Translations under genes and position numbers: made by a program | Notes under the pieces: generated by a model | The model's database searches: none | What the model was told of the DNA's origin: nothing | The model's input: only the letters and a program-made list of their open reading frames with translations | Source of the DNA: an uncultured Pelagibacteraceae bacterium | Lineage (GTDB): Bacteria > Pseudomonadota > Alphaproteobacteria > Pelagibacterales > Pelagibacteraceae | Length of the DNA: 64,000 nt | Assembly: GCA_902524945.1 (NCBI GenBank) | Contig: CABZFF010000005.1 | Location: forward strand, 1-64,000 | Direction of reading: 5' to 3' | In this document: positions 19,635 through 27,413 of the stretch, piece after piece | How positions within the stretch are numbered: position 1 is the stretch's first letter | Layout: each line of letters begins with the position of its first letter

Positions 19635-20103
19635 TGCAAGCCTTTAAAAAATTATATAGAGAATTTTTAACCTGATTATTATCTATTTTTTTTATTTTCT
19701 CGTCTATTTGTTTTAAATCTTTTATATCAGGTAAAATTTTTTTTTGTTTAATGATTTTGTTTGAGACTACTTTAAGATTTACTTCTTTTATACAGTTATA
19801 TCCGAAAAAACTATTGATCTTTTCTATAATTTCATTTTTTCCATACTCAACATCAAGCTCTTTTCCATGTGTCACATTTAGAACTAGTATTCCATCTTTC
19901 ATATCTTTTCCCATTTTCACGGTTAAAGGATAGCAGGCATCAGATATTTCCTTGCTTACCATTTTAGTCCAATTATCAACTATATTAGAATAGTTATAAC
20001 CGCCTTTTTTTAAATGCTTCCTTAGCGTCTTAGGAATTGAGCTTGAAAAAGGCCTCAAGCCTTGTATGTAAGTATGCGTTTTATTATTATTTTTGTTATG
20101 CAT
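19618..20103 (-). CDS. DUF721 / DciA-like protein
   Basis: DUF721 proteins include DciA, the ancestral loader of the replicative helicase DnaB. The N-terminal half contains the domain: KTLRKHLKKGGYNYSNIVDNWTKMVSKEISDACYPLTV resembles the conserved W..iVG..ia.h..P segment, then GILVLNVTHGKELDVEYGKNEIIEKINSFFGYNCI. The tail (residues 115-161) is charged. It is the first gene of the long minus-strand run and its ATG abuts the mutY ATG on the other strand. The DciA role is inferred from family and from the mutY/dsbA/smc context. Confidence 0.78.
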   Translation of the reverse strand: MHNKNNNKTHTYIQGLRPFSSSIPKTLRKHLKKGGYNYSNIVDNWTKMVSKEISDACYPLTVKMGKDMKDGILVLNVTHGKELDVEYGKNEIIEKINSFFGYNCIKEVNLKVVSNKIIKQKKILPDIKDLKQIDEKIKKIDNNQVKNSLYNFLKACNEKNQ

Positions 20104-21099
20104 TTAAATTCGACTTTATCAAAAAAAATTTTAGCTTGGTATGATAATAGCAAAAGAAATCTACCATGGCGTGTTGGCAAAAAGTCCCCTAAAAAGCTAT
20201 ATTATAGACTATTGAGCGAGTTTATGCTCCAACAAACACAAGTAAAAACTGTTATTCCATATTTTAATAAATTTATAAAAAAATTTAAAACAATTGAAGA
20301 TTTGTCCAAAAGCAACGAAAGAGAAATTTTGAAAATGTGGGAAGGTCTTGGTTATTATAGAAGAGCAAGAAATCTTTTAGCATCTTCTAAATTTCTTGTA
20401 AAAAATTATAATTCTAAATTACCAACCTCTTTAGTTCAAATTAAAAAACTTCCTGGAGTAGGGGAATATACTGCAAATGCCTTGTTAGGTTTGGTTTATA
20501 ATGAACCAAGAATTGCAGTAGATGGAAATGTGAAAAGAGTGTTTTCAAGAAATTTAAACATTGAGGAAAAAAATATAGATTTTGAAAAATTAATTGAAAC
20601 AAATAAAAAAAAACTTTTCAATATTAAACGAAATGCTGATTTAATTGAGGCTTTTATGGAATTTGGTGCATTAATATGTAAACCAAAAGACCCAAATTGT
20701 CTTACTTGCTGTTTGAATAAAATTTGTAAATATTTTAATTCTGATAAAAAAATTAAGAACGTAAGAGGTAAAATGATCAAAAATAAAAACTATGACATTT
20801 TTTGCTATATAAATAAAAAAAAACAAATCGCTCTTACAAAAAACAATCAAATCAGTTTTTTGAAAAACTTCAGTCTACCAGAGATTAAAGAAGCTAATGG
20901 TTTTGTCAAAGACCAAAATTGGAAATTTTTAAAAAATTATAAAAATTCAATTTCAAACCTAAAATTAAACATCAATCTCTATTATAAATTTTCAAATAGG
21001 CTCCCACCAGATTATAATTGGTATTCTCTTAAAGAGAACAAAGAATTCTTACCAAGTTTTACAAAAAAAATTTTAAGACAACTATCAACTTTATTTTAA
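20098..21099 (+). CDS. mutY: Adenine DNA glycosylase MutY
   Basis: Removes adenine mispaired with 8-oxoguanine. It shows the helix-hairpin-helix LPGVGEYTANALLGL, the catalytic Asp in AVDGNVKRVFSR, FMLQQTQVKTVIPYF near the N-terminus, and the iron-sulfur motif CKPKDPNCLTCCLNKIC (C-x6-C-x2-C-x5-C). The C-terminal NUDIX-like domain is short and degenerate. The track begins at 20062, but the ATG at 20098 gives the expected start (MHLNSTLSKKILAWYD) and avoids overlap into dciA; the two start codons then form ATGCAT. The stop overlaps the next gene by one base. Confidence 0.93.
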   Translation: MHLNSTLSKKILAWYDNSKRNLPWRVGKKSPKKLYYRLLSEFMLQQTQVKTVIPYFNKFIKKFKTIEDLSKSNEREILKMWEGLGYYRRARNLLASSKFLVKNYNSKLPTSLVQIKKLPGVGEYTANALLGLVYNEPRIAVDGNVKRVFSRNLNIEEKNIDFEKLIETNKKKLFNIKRNADLIEAFMEFGALICKPKDPNCLTCCLNKICKYFNSDKKIKNVRGKMIKNKNYDIFCYINKKKQIALTKNNQISFLKNFSLPEIKEANGFVKDQNWKFLKNYKNSISNLKLNINLYYKFSNRLPPDYNWYSLKENKEFLPSFTKKILRQLSTLF

Positions 21100-22229
21100 T
21101 GAAAAAAAAAATAGCAATAATTGGTGCTGGTATAGCAGGTTTAACTCTTGCTAATCTGATAAAAAAAAATTCCGACCATGAATTTATGTTATATGAAAAA
21201 CAAGAAAGTTTATCTCTTGACGAAGGATATGGAATTCAACTCTCCACAAATAGTGTAAAAATTTTAAATATTATCGGGTTTAGTAAAATTGATAATAATA
21301 AAATTTTTCACCCAACAGGAGTTGATTTTTATAATATTCAAAATAAAAAAATATGTGAATTAGATCTAACTCAATTTAATACAAAAGAAAATAAGTATAC
21401 TACTTTAAAAAGAACAACACTGATTGAATTTTTGAAGGACGACGTATACACACAACATTTAAGATTTGGAAAAAAAATTAAAGAAGTTTCTGAATTAAAG
21501 GGAAAAGTTCTTATAAAATTTGATGATAATACTAATGATCTTGTAGACTTAGTTGTTGGCGCAGATGGTATTTTTTCTAATACCAGATCTTTTTTCGAAA
21601 AGAAAAAAAATGAGCCAAAATTTAAAAAAGCTGTAGCTGTAAGAACAATACTTAAAACAAAATCTGAACTAGAGATTAATGAGGAAAAGATAAGTCTCTT
21701 AATGGGAAAAAACTGTCATATTGTGATTTACCCATTAAACAAGAATAAAGAAATTAATCTTGTTTGTATAATAAGAGAAAAAAAATATGATCCAGAAAAC
21801 ATTAAGTCATTAATAAATAAAGTTGTTACACAGAATTCTCGTTTTGAAAAAGTTTTTAATGGAGACTTAAAATCTTGGCCCTTATATTTTACTCCTCAAA
21901 TACTTCCATCGACAAATAACAAAGTTTTTTATATTGGAGATGCATTCAATGGTTTTTTACCAACTTTAGCTCAAGGGGCAGGACAATCTATAGAAAGTGC
22001 TTATGAATTATTTAATTTAATTCAAGAAAACAAAGCAGATATTCAGAATGCTTATTTTCAAGAGAGATCAAAAAGAGCGAAAATTGTGAGAAGGAGATCG
22101 AATATTAATTTTTTTGCTTTTCATTTTTCAAGCTCAATTATGCAAGCATTAAGAAACTTTTTCATGAAGTTTCTTGTAAAAAGAAAAAATTTTATTAGTT
22201 CTTATTTAGGAACAATTTATAATAACTAA
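21099..22229 (+). CDS. FAD-dependent monooxygenase (aromatic hydroxylase family)
   Basis: A flavoprotein of the p-hydroxybenzoate-hydroxylase fold. The ADP-binding motif is IIGAGIAGLTLANLI, the second FAD motif GADGIFSNTRSF, and the third YIGDAFNGFLPTLAQGAGQSIESA, which matches the GDAAHP..P..GQG..-type motif with His-Pro replaced. Members hydroxylate ubiquinone precursors, salicylate, kynurenine and others; the substrate cannot be told here. It overlaps mutY by one base. The C-terminus (residues 330-376) is basic. Family is secure, function is not. Confidence 0.82.
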   Translation: MKKKIAIIGAGIAGLTLANLIKKNSDHEFMLYEKQESLSLDEGYGIQLSTNSVKILNIIGFSKIDNNKIFHPTGVDFYNIQNKKICELDLTQFNTKENKYTTLKRTTLIEFLKDDVYTQHLRFGKKIKEVSELKGKVLIKFDDNTNDLVDLVVGADGIFSNTRSFFEKKKNEPKFKKAVAVRTILKTKSELEINEEKISLLMGKNCHIVIYPLNKNKEINLVCIIREKKYDPENIKSLINKVVTQNSRFEKVFNGDLKSWPLYFTPQILPSTNNKVFYIGDAFNGFLPTLAQGAGQSIESAYELFNLIQENKADIQNAYFQERSKRAKIVRRRSNINFFAFHFSSSIMQALRNFFMKFLVKRKNFISSYLGTIYNN

Positions 22230-22337
22230 ACAACAAATTATTTTGATTGAATTTTTTAGTCTTTTAAATTGAAGAGATTGAAGATTTTATCGACTACGCC
22301 ATCTCTCAATTTATCACTTTAATGGTATTTAATTTAC
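22230..22337. other. Intergenic gap between convergent genes, with one stem-loop
   Basis: A 108-bp gap between the monooxygenase and ccrM, one of the longer spacers in the window. ATTGAAGAGAT at 22268-22278 pairs with ATCTCTCAAT at 22301-22310, giving a 10-bp stem with one bulged A and a 22-base loop. There is no T-run directly after it, so it is not a textbook terminator, but its place between two converging genes would suit a bidirectional stop. No ORF is seen. Confidence 0.3.
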
Positions 22338-23408
22338 CTAATTAATATTTGAAACTAATCTTTGTCTAAGGCTATCAATCAAAACTATCGAATTCCCAAT
22401 TTTGTAATACCAATATGTCCATCCATTGTAACTTTCAGTGCCGTTTATTTCTGCAGCTATTTTATGAATTGAACCCTCAGATTTTTTGTATTTGATGCTT
22501 CCATCTACCATTATTTTAGCATTAATTTTTTTCTTAGAGTCAAATAAAGAAGTTCCTGGTTTGATTAAACCTAATTCAATAAGCGAACCAAAAGGTATTC
22601 TTGGTTTTGTTTTATTATTTTCAATAGTATCCAAATAATTATCTTCAATGATTTTTGTTTGACTAATTCTATCTAATGCTGCCTTAAAATATTTTTTGTC
22701 TCTCTCTATCCCATAATAATTTCTACCTAATTTTTTAGATACGACAGCAGTAGTTCCTGTACCTAAGAAAGGATCAAACACAGTGTCACCTTTATTAGTA
22801 GTTGCTAATATAATTCTATGAAGAAGAGCCTCTGGCTTTTGCGTAGAATGTATTTTTTTTCCATTTTTCTTTAGCCTCTCTTTTCCACTACAAATAGGCA
22901 ATGTCCAGTCTGATCTCATCTGTAAATCATCGTTTAAACATTTAAGAGATTGATAATTAAAAGTATATTTTGACTTTTTACTTTTTGATGCCCAAATAAG
23001 AGTCTCGTGAGCATTAGTAAATCTTGTTCCCCTGAAATTTGGCATTGGATTATTTTTCCTCCAAATAACATCGTTAAGCAACCAATAACCTAAATTTTGT
23101 AAGTGGTATCCCAATCGAAAAATATTATGATACGAACCAATTACCCAAATAGATCCGTTATCTTTTAAAATTCTCTTGCATTCTTTTAACCAAGATTCGC
23201 AAAATTCATCGTAATGTTTGAAACTATTAAATTGATCCCATTTATCGGTAACACTATTTACTTTGCTTGAATCTGGACGGGTTAATTTTTCACCAATCTG
23301 CATGTTGTAAGGTGGATCAGCAAAAACTAAATCAAAAGTTTTGTCCGGAATTTTTTTTAATTCCTCTAAACAATCACCATTAATAACTTTGTTAGAAAAT
23401 TTTAACAT
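22338..23408 (-). CDS. ccrM: CcrM-type adenine DNA methyltransferase (GANTC)
   Basis: A beta-class N6-adenine methyltransferase: the catalytic DPPYNMQIGEKLTRPDSS motif comes first (residues 31-48) and the SAM motif TVFDPFLGTGTTAVVSKKLG later. The 90-residue C-terminal extension (RIPFGSLIELGLIKPGTSLF ... GTESYNGWTYWYYKIG) is the DNA-binding domain specific to cell-cycle methyltransferase CcrM, which marks GANTC. No restriction gene is adjacent, so it is an orphan regulatory enzyme. The 78 bp upstream hold four GANTC sites, suggesting autoregulation by methylation. Confidence 0.95.
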   Translation of the reverse strand: MLKFSNKVINGDCLEELKKIPDKTFDLVFADPPYNMQIGEKLTRPDSSKVNSVTDKWDQFNSFKHYDEFCESWLKECKRILKDNGSIWVIGSYHNIFRLGYHLQNLGYWLLNDVIWRKNNPMPNFRGTRFTNAHETLIWASKSKKSKYTFNYQSLKCLNDDLQMRSDWTLPICSGKERLKKNGKKIHSTQKPEALLHRIILATTNKGDTVFDPFLGTGTTAVVSKKLGRNYYGIERDKKYFKAALDRISQTKIIEDNYLDTIENNKTKPRIPFGSLIELGLIKPGTSLFDSKKKINAKIMVDGSIKYKKSEGSIHKIAAEINGTESYNGWTYWYYKIGNSIVLIDSLRQRLVSNIN

Positions 23409-23486
23409 TTTCTAGATTCAACTTTAAATTGAATCAAGGGTCAAACGATTTTAGAAAAAAAATGAGTCTTTTTGTGTTTGAGATTC
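23409..23486 (-). promoter_or_regulatory. GANTC cluster upstream of ccrM
   Basis: The short space between rnhB and ccrM contains GATTC (23415-23419), GAATC (23431-23435), GAGTC (23464-23468) and GATTC (23482-23486), four targets of the enzyme encoded next to it. At this base composition about 0.2 would be expected. In Caulobacter, methylation of GANTC sites in the ccrM leader lowers its transcription; a similar control is inferred here. I could not find a convincing CtrA box (TTAA-N7-TTAA). Confidence 0.6.
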
Positions 23487-24056
23487 TTAACTCGACAACA
23501 TCTTGTGTATCGGTTTAAAACCTTTTCTATGGTGTGATGTTACACCAAATTTTTTTAAACCCTCAAGATGAGCTTTAGTTCCATAGCCAAAATTTCTTTC
23601 CCATTCATAATTAGAATACTCTTCAGACAGTTTTATCATAAATCTATCTCGATAAACTTTTGCAATTATTGAAGCTGCACTTATAACTTTAACTTTTTCA
23701 TCTCCATTTATAATTGTTTTGTAATTTTTGAGGCCTTCAGGCGCAAAATTTCCGTCTATTAAAGTAAAACCAGGTTTGACTTTAAGCCTTTCAATTGCCC
23801 TTCTCATGGAAAGCAGTGATGCTTGTAAAATATTTAAATTTAAAATTTCTTCCACAGATGCAATACCTATTGCAAAATGGGAATTATCTTTAATATGCTT
23901 TGAGATTTCCACTCTTTTTTTAAATGATATTTTCTTTGAATCTTTTAAAAGTTTTAAGTTTATACCTTTTTTAAAAACAACCGCAGCTGAAACAACAGGG
24001 CCCGCAAGACACCCTCTACCAACTTCATCGACTCCAGCTGTAATTAAATCTTTCAA
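23487..24056 (-). CDS. rnhB: Ribonuclease HII
   Basis: Removes single ribonucleotides and RNA primers from DNA. The active-site motif AGVDEVGRGCLAGPVVSAAVV contains the DEVGRG signature, LIDGNFAP the second Asp and SAASIIAKVYRDRFM the third part; the C-terminal FGYGTKAHLEGLKKFGVTSHHRKGF is diagnostic. Length is normal (189). Its start overlaps the glycosylase stop region with essentially no gap, and ccrM lies downstream; rnhB next to ccrM is common in alphaproteobacteria. Confidence 0.96.
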   Translation of the reverse strand: MKDLITAGVDEVGRGCLAGPVVSAAVVFKKGINLKLLKDSKKISFKKRVEISKHIKDNSHFAIGIASVEEILNLNILQASLLSMRRAIERLKVKPGFTLIDGNFAPEGLKNYKTIINGDEKVKVISAASIIAKVYRDRFMIKLSEEYSNYEWERNFGYGTKAHLEGLKKFGVTSHHRKGFKPIHKMLSS

Positions 24057-24749
24057 TTAAATTTTCAATTTTGTTTTTTTATCTCTTATCATCTTTAAAT
24101 CAATCCAAGCCATTTTTTTTTGTGCTGGCTGCCTCATTAAAAAAGCTGGATGGAAAGTGATAATTACAGAGGTTTTGAAACTTCCAAATTTTTTTTCAAT
24201 CCATTTTCCTCTCATTTTTGAAATATTAATTTCGTTACCTATCAATGCATTCATTGCAGTGCTTCCTAATAAAACTAAAATTTTTGGCTGTATGATTTCA
24301 ATATGTTTTGAAATAAATGGAAGATATCTTTTGATTTCATTATCAGTTGGCCTTCTATTATCAGGGGGTCGGAAATTAATAATATTTGAAATGTAAACCT
24401 TATTTCTGTTCAAATCTATTGCTGAAAGCATTTTATCTAACAATTGTCCTGCTCTCCCCACAAAAGGTAATCCTTCCTCATCTTCATTTGCACCAGGCGC
24501 TTCGCCCACAAGCATAATTTTTGATTTTGGATTTCCGTCACAAAAAACAATGTTTTTAGCATTTTTTTTTAAATCACAATTTTTAAGATTTTGGATAGAT
24601 TTCTTTAACAGATCTAAGTTTTTAACTTTATCCTCTGTTAATTCAAAATTGTCTCTCCTATATCTATTGATTGCCTTATTATTATAAATTAAATTATGAT
24701 TTATTAAGTTGTAGAATTTAATCAATTTAATCGAATTTTTTTTAAACAT
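24057..24749 (-). CDS. Uracil-DNA glycosylase, family 4-like, without Fe-S cysteines
   Basis: Removes uracil from DNA. Motif 1 GEAPGANEDEEGLPFVGRAGQLLDKML and the C-terminal TFHPAFLMRQPAQKKMAWIDL match the family 4 / SPO1-polymerase-like glycosylases. Classical family 4 enzymes hold a 4Fe-4S cluster with four cysteines; here the NIVKCRPP-like position reads SNIINFRPPDNRRPT and the N-terminal C-x2-C is reduced to one Cys, so the cluster is probably absent. I recall related alphaproteobacterial proteins also lacking the cysteine there. It diverges from the TPR gene with only 3 bp between start codons. Confidence 0.85.
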   Translation of the reverse strand: MFKKNSIKLIKFYNLINHNLIYNNKAINRYRRDNFELTEDKVKNLDLLKKSIQNLKNCDLKKNAKNIVFCDGNPKSKIMLVGEAPGANEDEEGLPFVGRAGQLLDKMLSAIDLNRNKVYISNIINFRPPDNRRPTDNEIKRYLPFISKHIEIIQPKILVLLGSTAMNALIGNEINISKMRGKWIEKKFGSFKTSVIITFHPAFLMRQPAQKKMAWIDLKMIRDKKTKLKI

Positions 24750-24752
24750 TTT

Positions 24753-26453
24753 ATGACAATTATAAAAAAACTATTTAAGATTACATCACTAAGCTTTTTT
24801 GTCATTATTTTAATTTTTTTTTCCACACTTCAAGCTAAAAACTATGATAAATATGAGAAAGCAAAGTACATCTCAGACTATATTTCGGGTACCATTCTTT
24901 TTAATCAGAGCAACTATGATGACTCATATAAATACTTAAAAAAACTTGATGGACTTGAGAAAAATCATCCAGCTTATTCATCAAAATATATTTATTCTCT
25001 CATAAATTCTGGAAATTTTAATCAAGCTTTAAATTTTTCAAAAAAAATTAGTAAGTCCCAAAAAGGCAACTTTGAGAGCGATTTAATTATTGGTTTATAC
25101 TATTTAAAAAACTCAAAGTTTGATACTTCGAAAAAATATTTCTTAAGCGCCAAGAATAGAAATTCTAGATCTATACTGGATTATTATATTGCTAAAACCT
25201 TATACATTTGGTCAGACTTAAATAAAGATGATTTAGTATCGGCTAAATCTAAATTAAATCAATTAGATGAACGGTTTCAAAGTTTAAAAAAAATACAGAA
25301 TGTTTTTATCAATTGTTATTTTGAAAGCACAAATACAAAAACACTTTTTGAGGAACTCACCACAGATCAAAAAACAGATTTCTCAAGGTATAATTATTTT
25401 TTTGCTCAATATATGTATAATGCAAATAAAAAAAAAGCAGCTAGAGATATTTTAGAAAAATCTCTTATTAGATTTCCGAGAAATTTATTGATTAATCAAT
25501 ATAAAATTGATTTAGATAACTCAGAAAATAATCTTAAATTCGATTGCAAAAAAGAAAAAGACGTTATAGCTGAGATTTTTTATATTGCAGCTAACGCTTT
25601 ATCATCTCAATCTATGTATTCATTATCAAATTTTTATTTAAATCTATCTAAGTATCTAAACAAAGAATTTCATGCATTTAATGTTTTACTAGCTGAAAAC
25701 TTTTATAAGATAGAAGATTTTCCAAAAGCAAAAAAAATTTATAATGAACTGAATAATTATGGCAGTGCTTTTAAATGGCACTCGAGTAAATTAGTTTCAA
25801 GAATTTTAATTATTGAAAACAACAAAGTTGAGTCTCTTAAATATTTAGAAAAAGCTTATAATTCATTACCAGTAAAAGGAATTTATCAAACTTTCGATTA
25901 TGCTGAATTTTTAAAAAATAATGAAGAATTCGCCAAGGCAATAAAATATTATTCTAAAATTTTAGATAAAATTGAGGAGAGTCATCCACTTTTTCCTGAA
26001 GTTACTGATGGCAGAGGGGTGTCTTACGAAAGAGTAGGTGAGTGGGAGAACGCAGAGAAAGATCTTATTGCTTCTTTAAAAGTAAGTCCTAATCAAGCAT
26101 ACGTTATAAATTATCTTGCATATTCTTGGATTGAGCAAGGTATTAAAATTGAAAAATCTTTAGAAATGCTAGAAAAGGCAAATAAATTAAAATCAAACGA
26201 TCCATTTATAATTGACTCGCTTGGATGGGCTCTTTTTAAATTGAAGCGTTATAAAGAAGCAAAAGATTATTTGCAATTAGCAGTGATGTTAATGCCAGCA
26301 GATCCAATTGTTAATGATCATTTTGGAGATGTCCTTTGGCAAAATGGTAACGAAATCCAAGCTAGATATTATTGGAACTACGTTTTGAGTCTTGAAAAGG
26401 CTGAAAAAGATTTAAAAGCAAAAATCGAACAAAAATTAATAAAAGGCCTTTAA
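24753..26453 (+). CDS. Secreted tetratricopeptide-repeat protein
   Basis: A 566-residue protein with an N-terminal signal-like helix (residues 8-28, ending LQAKN) and TPR units through most of its length. The clearest repeats are at the C-terminus, for example SPNQAYVINYLAYSWIEQG and NDPFIIDSLGWALFKLKRY followed by PADPIVNDHFGDVLWQNG. It probably acts as a periplasmic or membrane-attached scaffold; the partner is unknown. A long TPR protein directly ahead of ispE is a recurrent alphaproteobacterial arrangement. The gap to ispE is 4 bp. Confidence 0.8.
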   Translation: MTIIKKLFKITSLSFFVIILIFFSTLQAKNYDKYEKAKYISDYISGTILFNQSNYDDSYKYLKKLDGLEKNHPAYSSKYIYSLINSGNFNQALNFSKKISKSQKGNFESDLIIGLYYLKNSKFDTSKKYFLSAKNRNSRSILDYYIAKTLYIWSDLNKDDLVSAKSKLNQLDERFQSLKKIQNVFINCYFESTNTKTLFEELTTDQKTDFSRYNYFFAQYMYNANKKKAARDILEKSLIRFPRNLLINQYKIDLDNSENNLKFDCKKEKDVIAEIFYIAANALSSQSMYSLSNFYLNLSKYLNKEFHAFNVLLAENFYKIEDFPKAKKIYNELNNYGSAFKWHSSKLVSRILIIENNKVESLKYLEKAYNSLPVKGIYQTFDYAEFLKNNEEFAKAIKYYSKILDKIEESHPLFPEVTDGRGVSYERVGEWENAEKDLIASLKVSPNQAYVINYLAYSWIEQGIKIEKSLEMLEKANKLKSNDPFIIDSLGWALFKLKRYKEAKDYLQLAVMLMPADPIVNDHFGDVLWQNGNEIQARYYWNYVLSLEKAEKDLKAKIEQKLIKGL

Positions 26454-26457
26454 AAGT

Positions 26458-27297
26458 ATGGTCTTAAAGTCTTACGCAAAAATAAATTTAACATTATCAG
26501 TCAATAAAAGACTTAAAAGTGGACTTCATAGTATTCAGTCAGTTTTTTGTCTAATTAACTTACATGACAAAATATTTTTAAAAAAAAACAAAAATAAACA
26601 TTTTGACCAAGTTTCTTTCACTGGTCCTTTTTCTAAAGAAATTAACAAATCTAATAATTCGGTCAAAAAAGTGCTTAAAGTAATGAGAAAAAATAAAATT
26701 ATCCATGATTATTATTCTGTAAAAGTAAATAAAAAAATCCCAGTCTTTGGTGGCCTAGGTGGAGGCACAAGTAATGCTGCAACACTATTGAAGCACTTTA
26801 CAAAAAAAAGTTTAAATAAAAAGATATTAAGTAAAATTACAAAAGAAGTTGGTACCGATTTAGGACTTTTTTTTCATAATCAGGGATATCAAAAAAATTT
26901 GAGATCTATAATTAATTTAAAAAAAAGACATAATTTTCATTTGTTATTGATCTTTCCCCATATAAGAAGCTCCACCAAAAGTGTATATGCCAAAGTTAAA
27001 AATTACTCAAAATTGAAAAAACCTTTTAATAAAAGTCTAACTTTGAGAAAAAATTTCATTGAGCTTCTAATAAATTCTAAAAATGACTTGCAATCTATTG
27101 TTGAAAAAAAGCATAAAATTTTGAGAAAATTACTACTAAATATTAAACAATTAAAAGGATGTCATTTTTCAAGAATGACAGGCTCAGGATCTACTTGTTA
27201 TGGTTTGTTTGTTAATAAAAATAGTTCATTGGTCGCACTTAAAAAATTAAGAAAGAAATACCCTAAATTTTGGTTCTCGATTGCAAAAACTATTTAA
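26458..27297 (+). CDS. ispE: 4-diphosphocytidyl-2-C-methyl-D-erythritol kinase
   Basis: GHMP kinase of the MEP isoprenoid pathway. The N-terminal SYAKINLTLSVNKRLKSGLHSIQSVF, the ATP loop IPVFGGLGGGTSNAATLLK, and the C-terminal SRMTGSGSTCYGLF match IspE. The sequence is rich in Lys compared with relatives, as is the rest of the genome. Length (279) is typical. It supplies precursors that end in ispH and the carotenoid cluster encoded earlier in the window. Confidence 0.94.
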   Translation: MVLKSYAKINLTLSVNKRLKSGLHSIQSVFCLINLHDKIFLKKNKNKHFDQVSFTGPFSKEINKSNNSVKKVLKVMRKNKIIHDYYSVKVNKKIPVFGGLGGGTSNAATLLKHFTKKSLNKKILSKITKEVGTDLGLFFHNQGYQKNLRSIINLKKRHNFHLLLIFPHIRSSTKSVYAKVKNYSKLKKPFNKSLTLRKNFIELLINSKNDLQSIVEKKHKILRKLLLNIKQLKGCHFSRMTGSGSTCYGLFVNKNSSLVALKKLRKKYPKFWFSIAKTI

Positions 27298-27332
27298 ATT
27301 TATTTAATTATGATATATCTGTCATTTGTAAT

Positions 27333-27406
27333 TGGGGCATAGCCAAGCGGTAAGGCAGCGGTTTTTGATACCGCCATCCTAGGTTCGAATCCTAGTGCCC
27401 CAGCCA
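27333..27406 (+). tRNA. tRNA-Gln (anticodon TTG)
   Basis: A complete cloverleaf: acceptor TGGGGCA pairs with TGCCCCA, the anticodon stem GCGGT/ACCGC encloses the loop TTTTGAT with anticodon TTG, and the T-arm is CTAGGTTCGAATCCTAG. Discriminator base G and an encoded CCA end at 27406. The unusual U1-A72 pair is the expected identity feature of bacterial tRNA-Gln. It ends only 7 bases before the ATG of cca. Confidence 0.95.
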
Positions 27407-27413
27407 TAGATTT

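Noticed and set aside
20062-20097. Longer MutY N-terminus
   Set aside because: The extra 12 residues would come from the dciA coding region and do not resemble MutY starts.
22338-23408. Restriction-modification system
   Set aside because: The methyltransferase has the CcrM-specific C-terminal domain and no nuclease gene nearby, so it is an orphan cell-cycle enzyme.
23409-23486. CtrA binding site upstream of ccrM
   Set aside because: TTAA words occur but not at the N7 spacing of the CtrA consensus.
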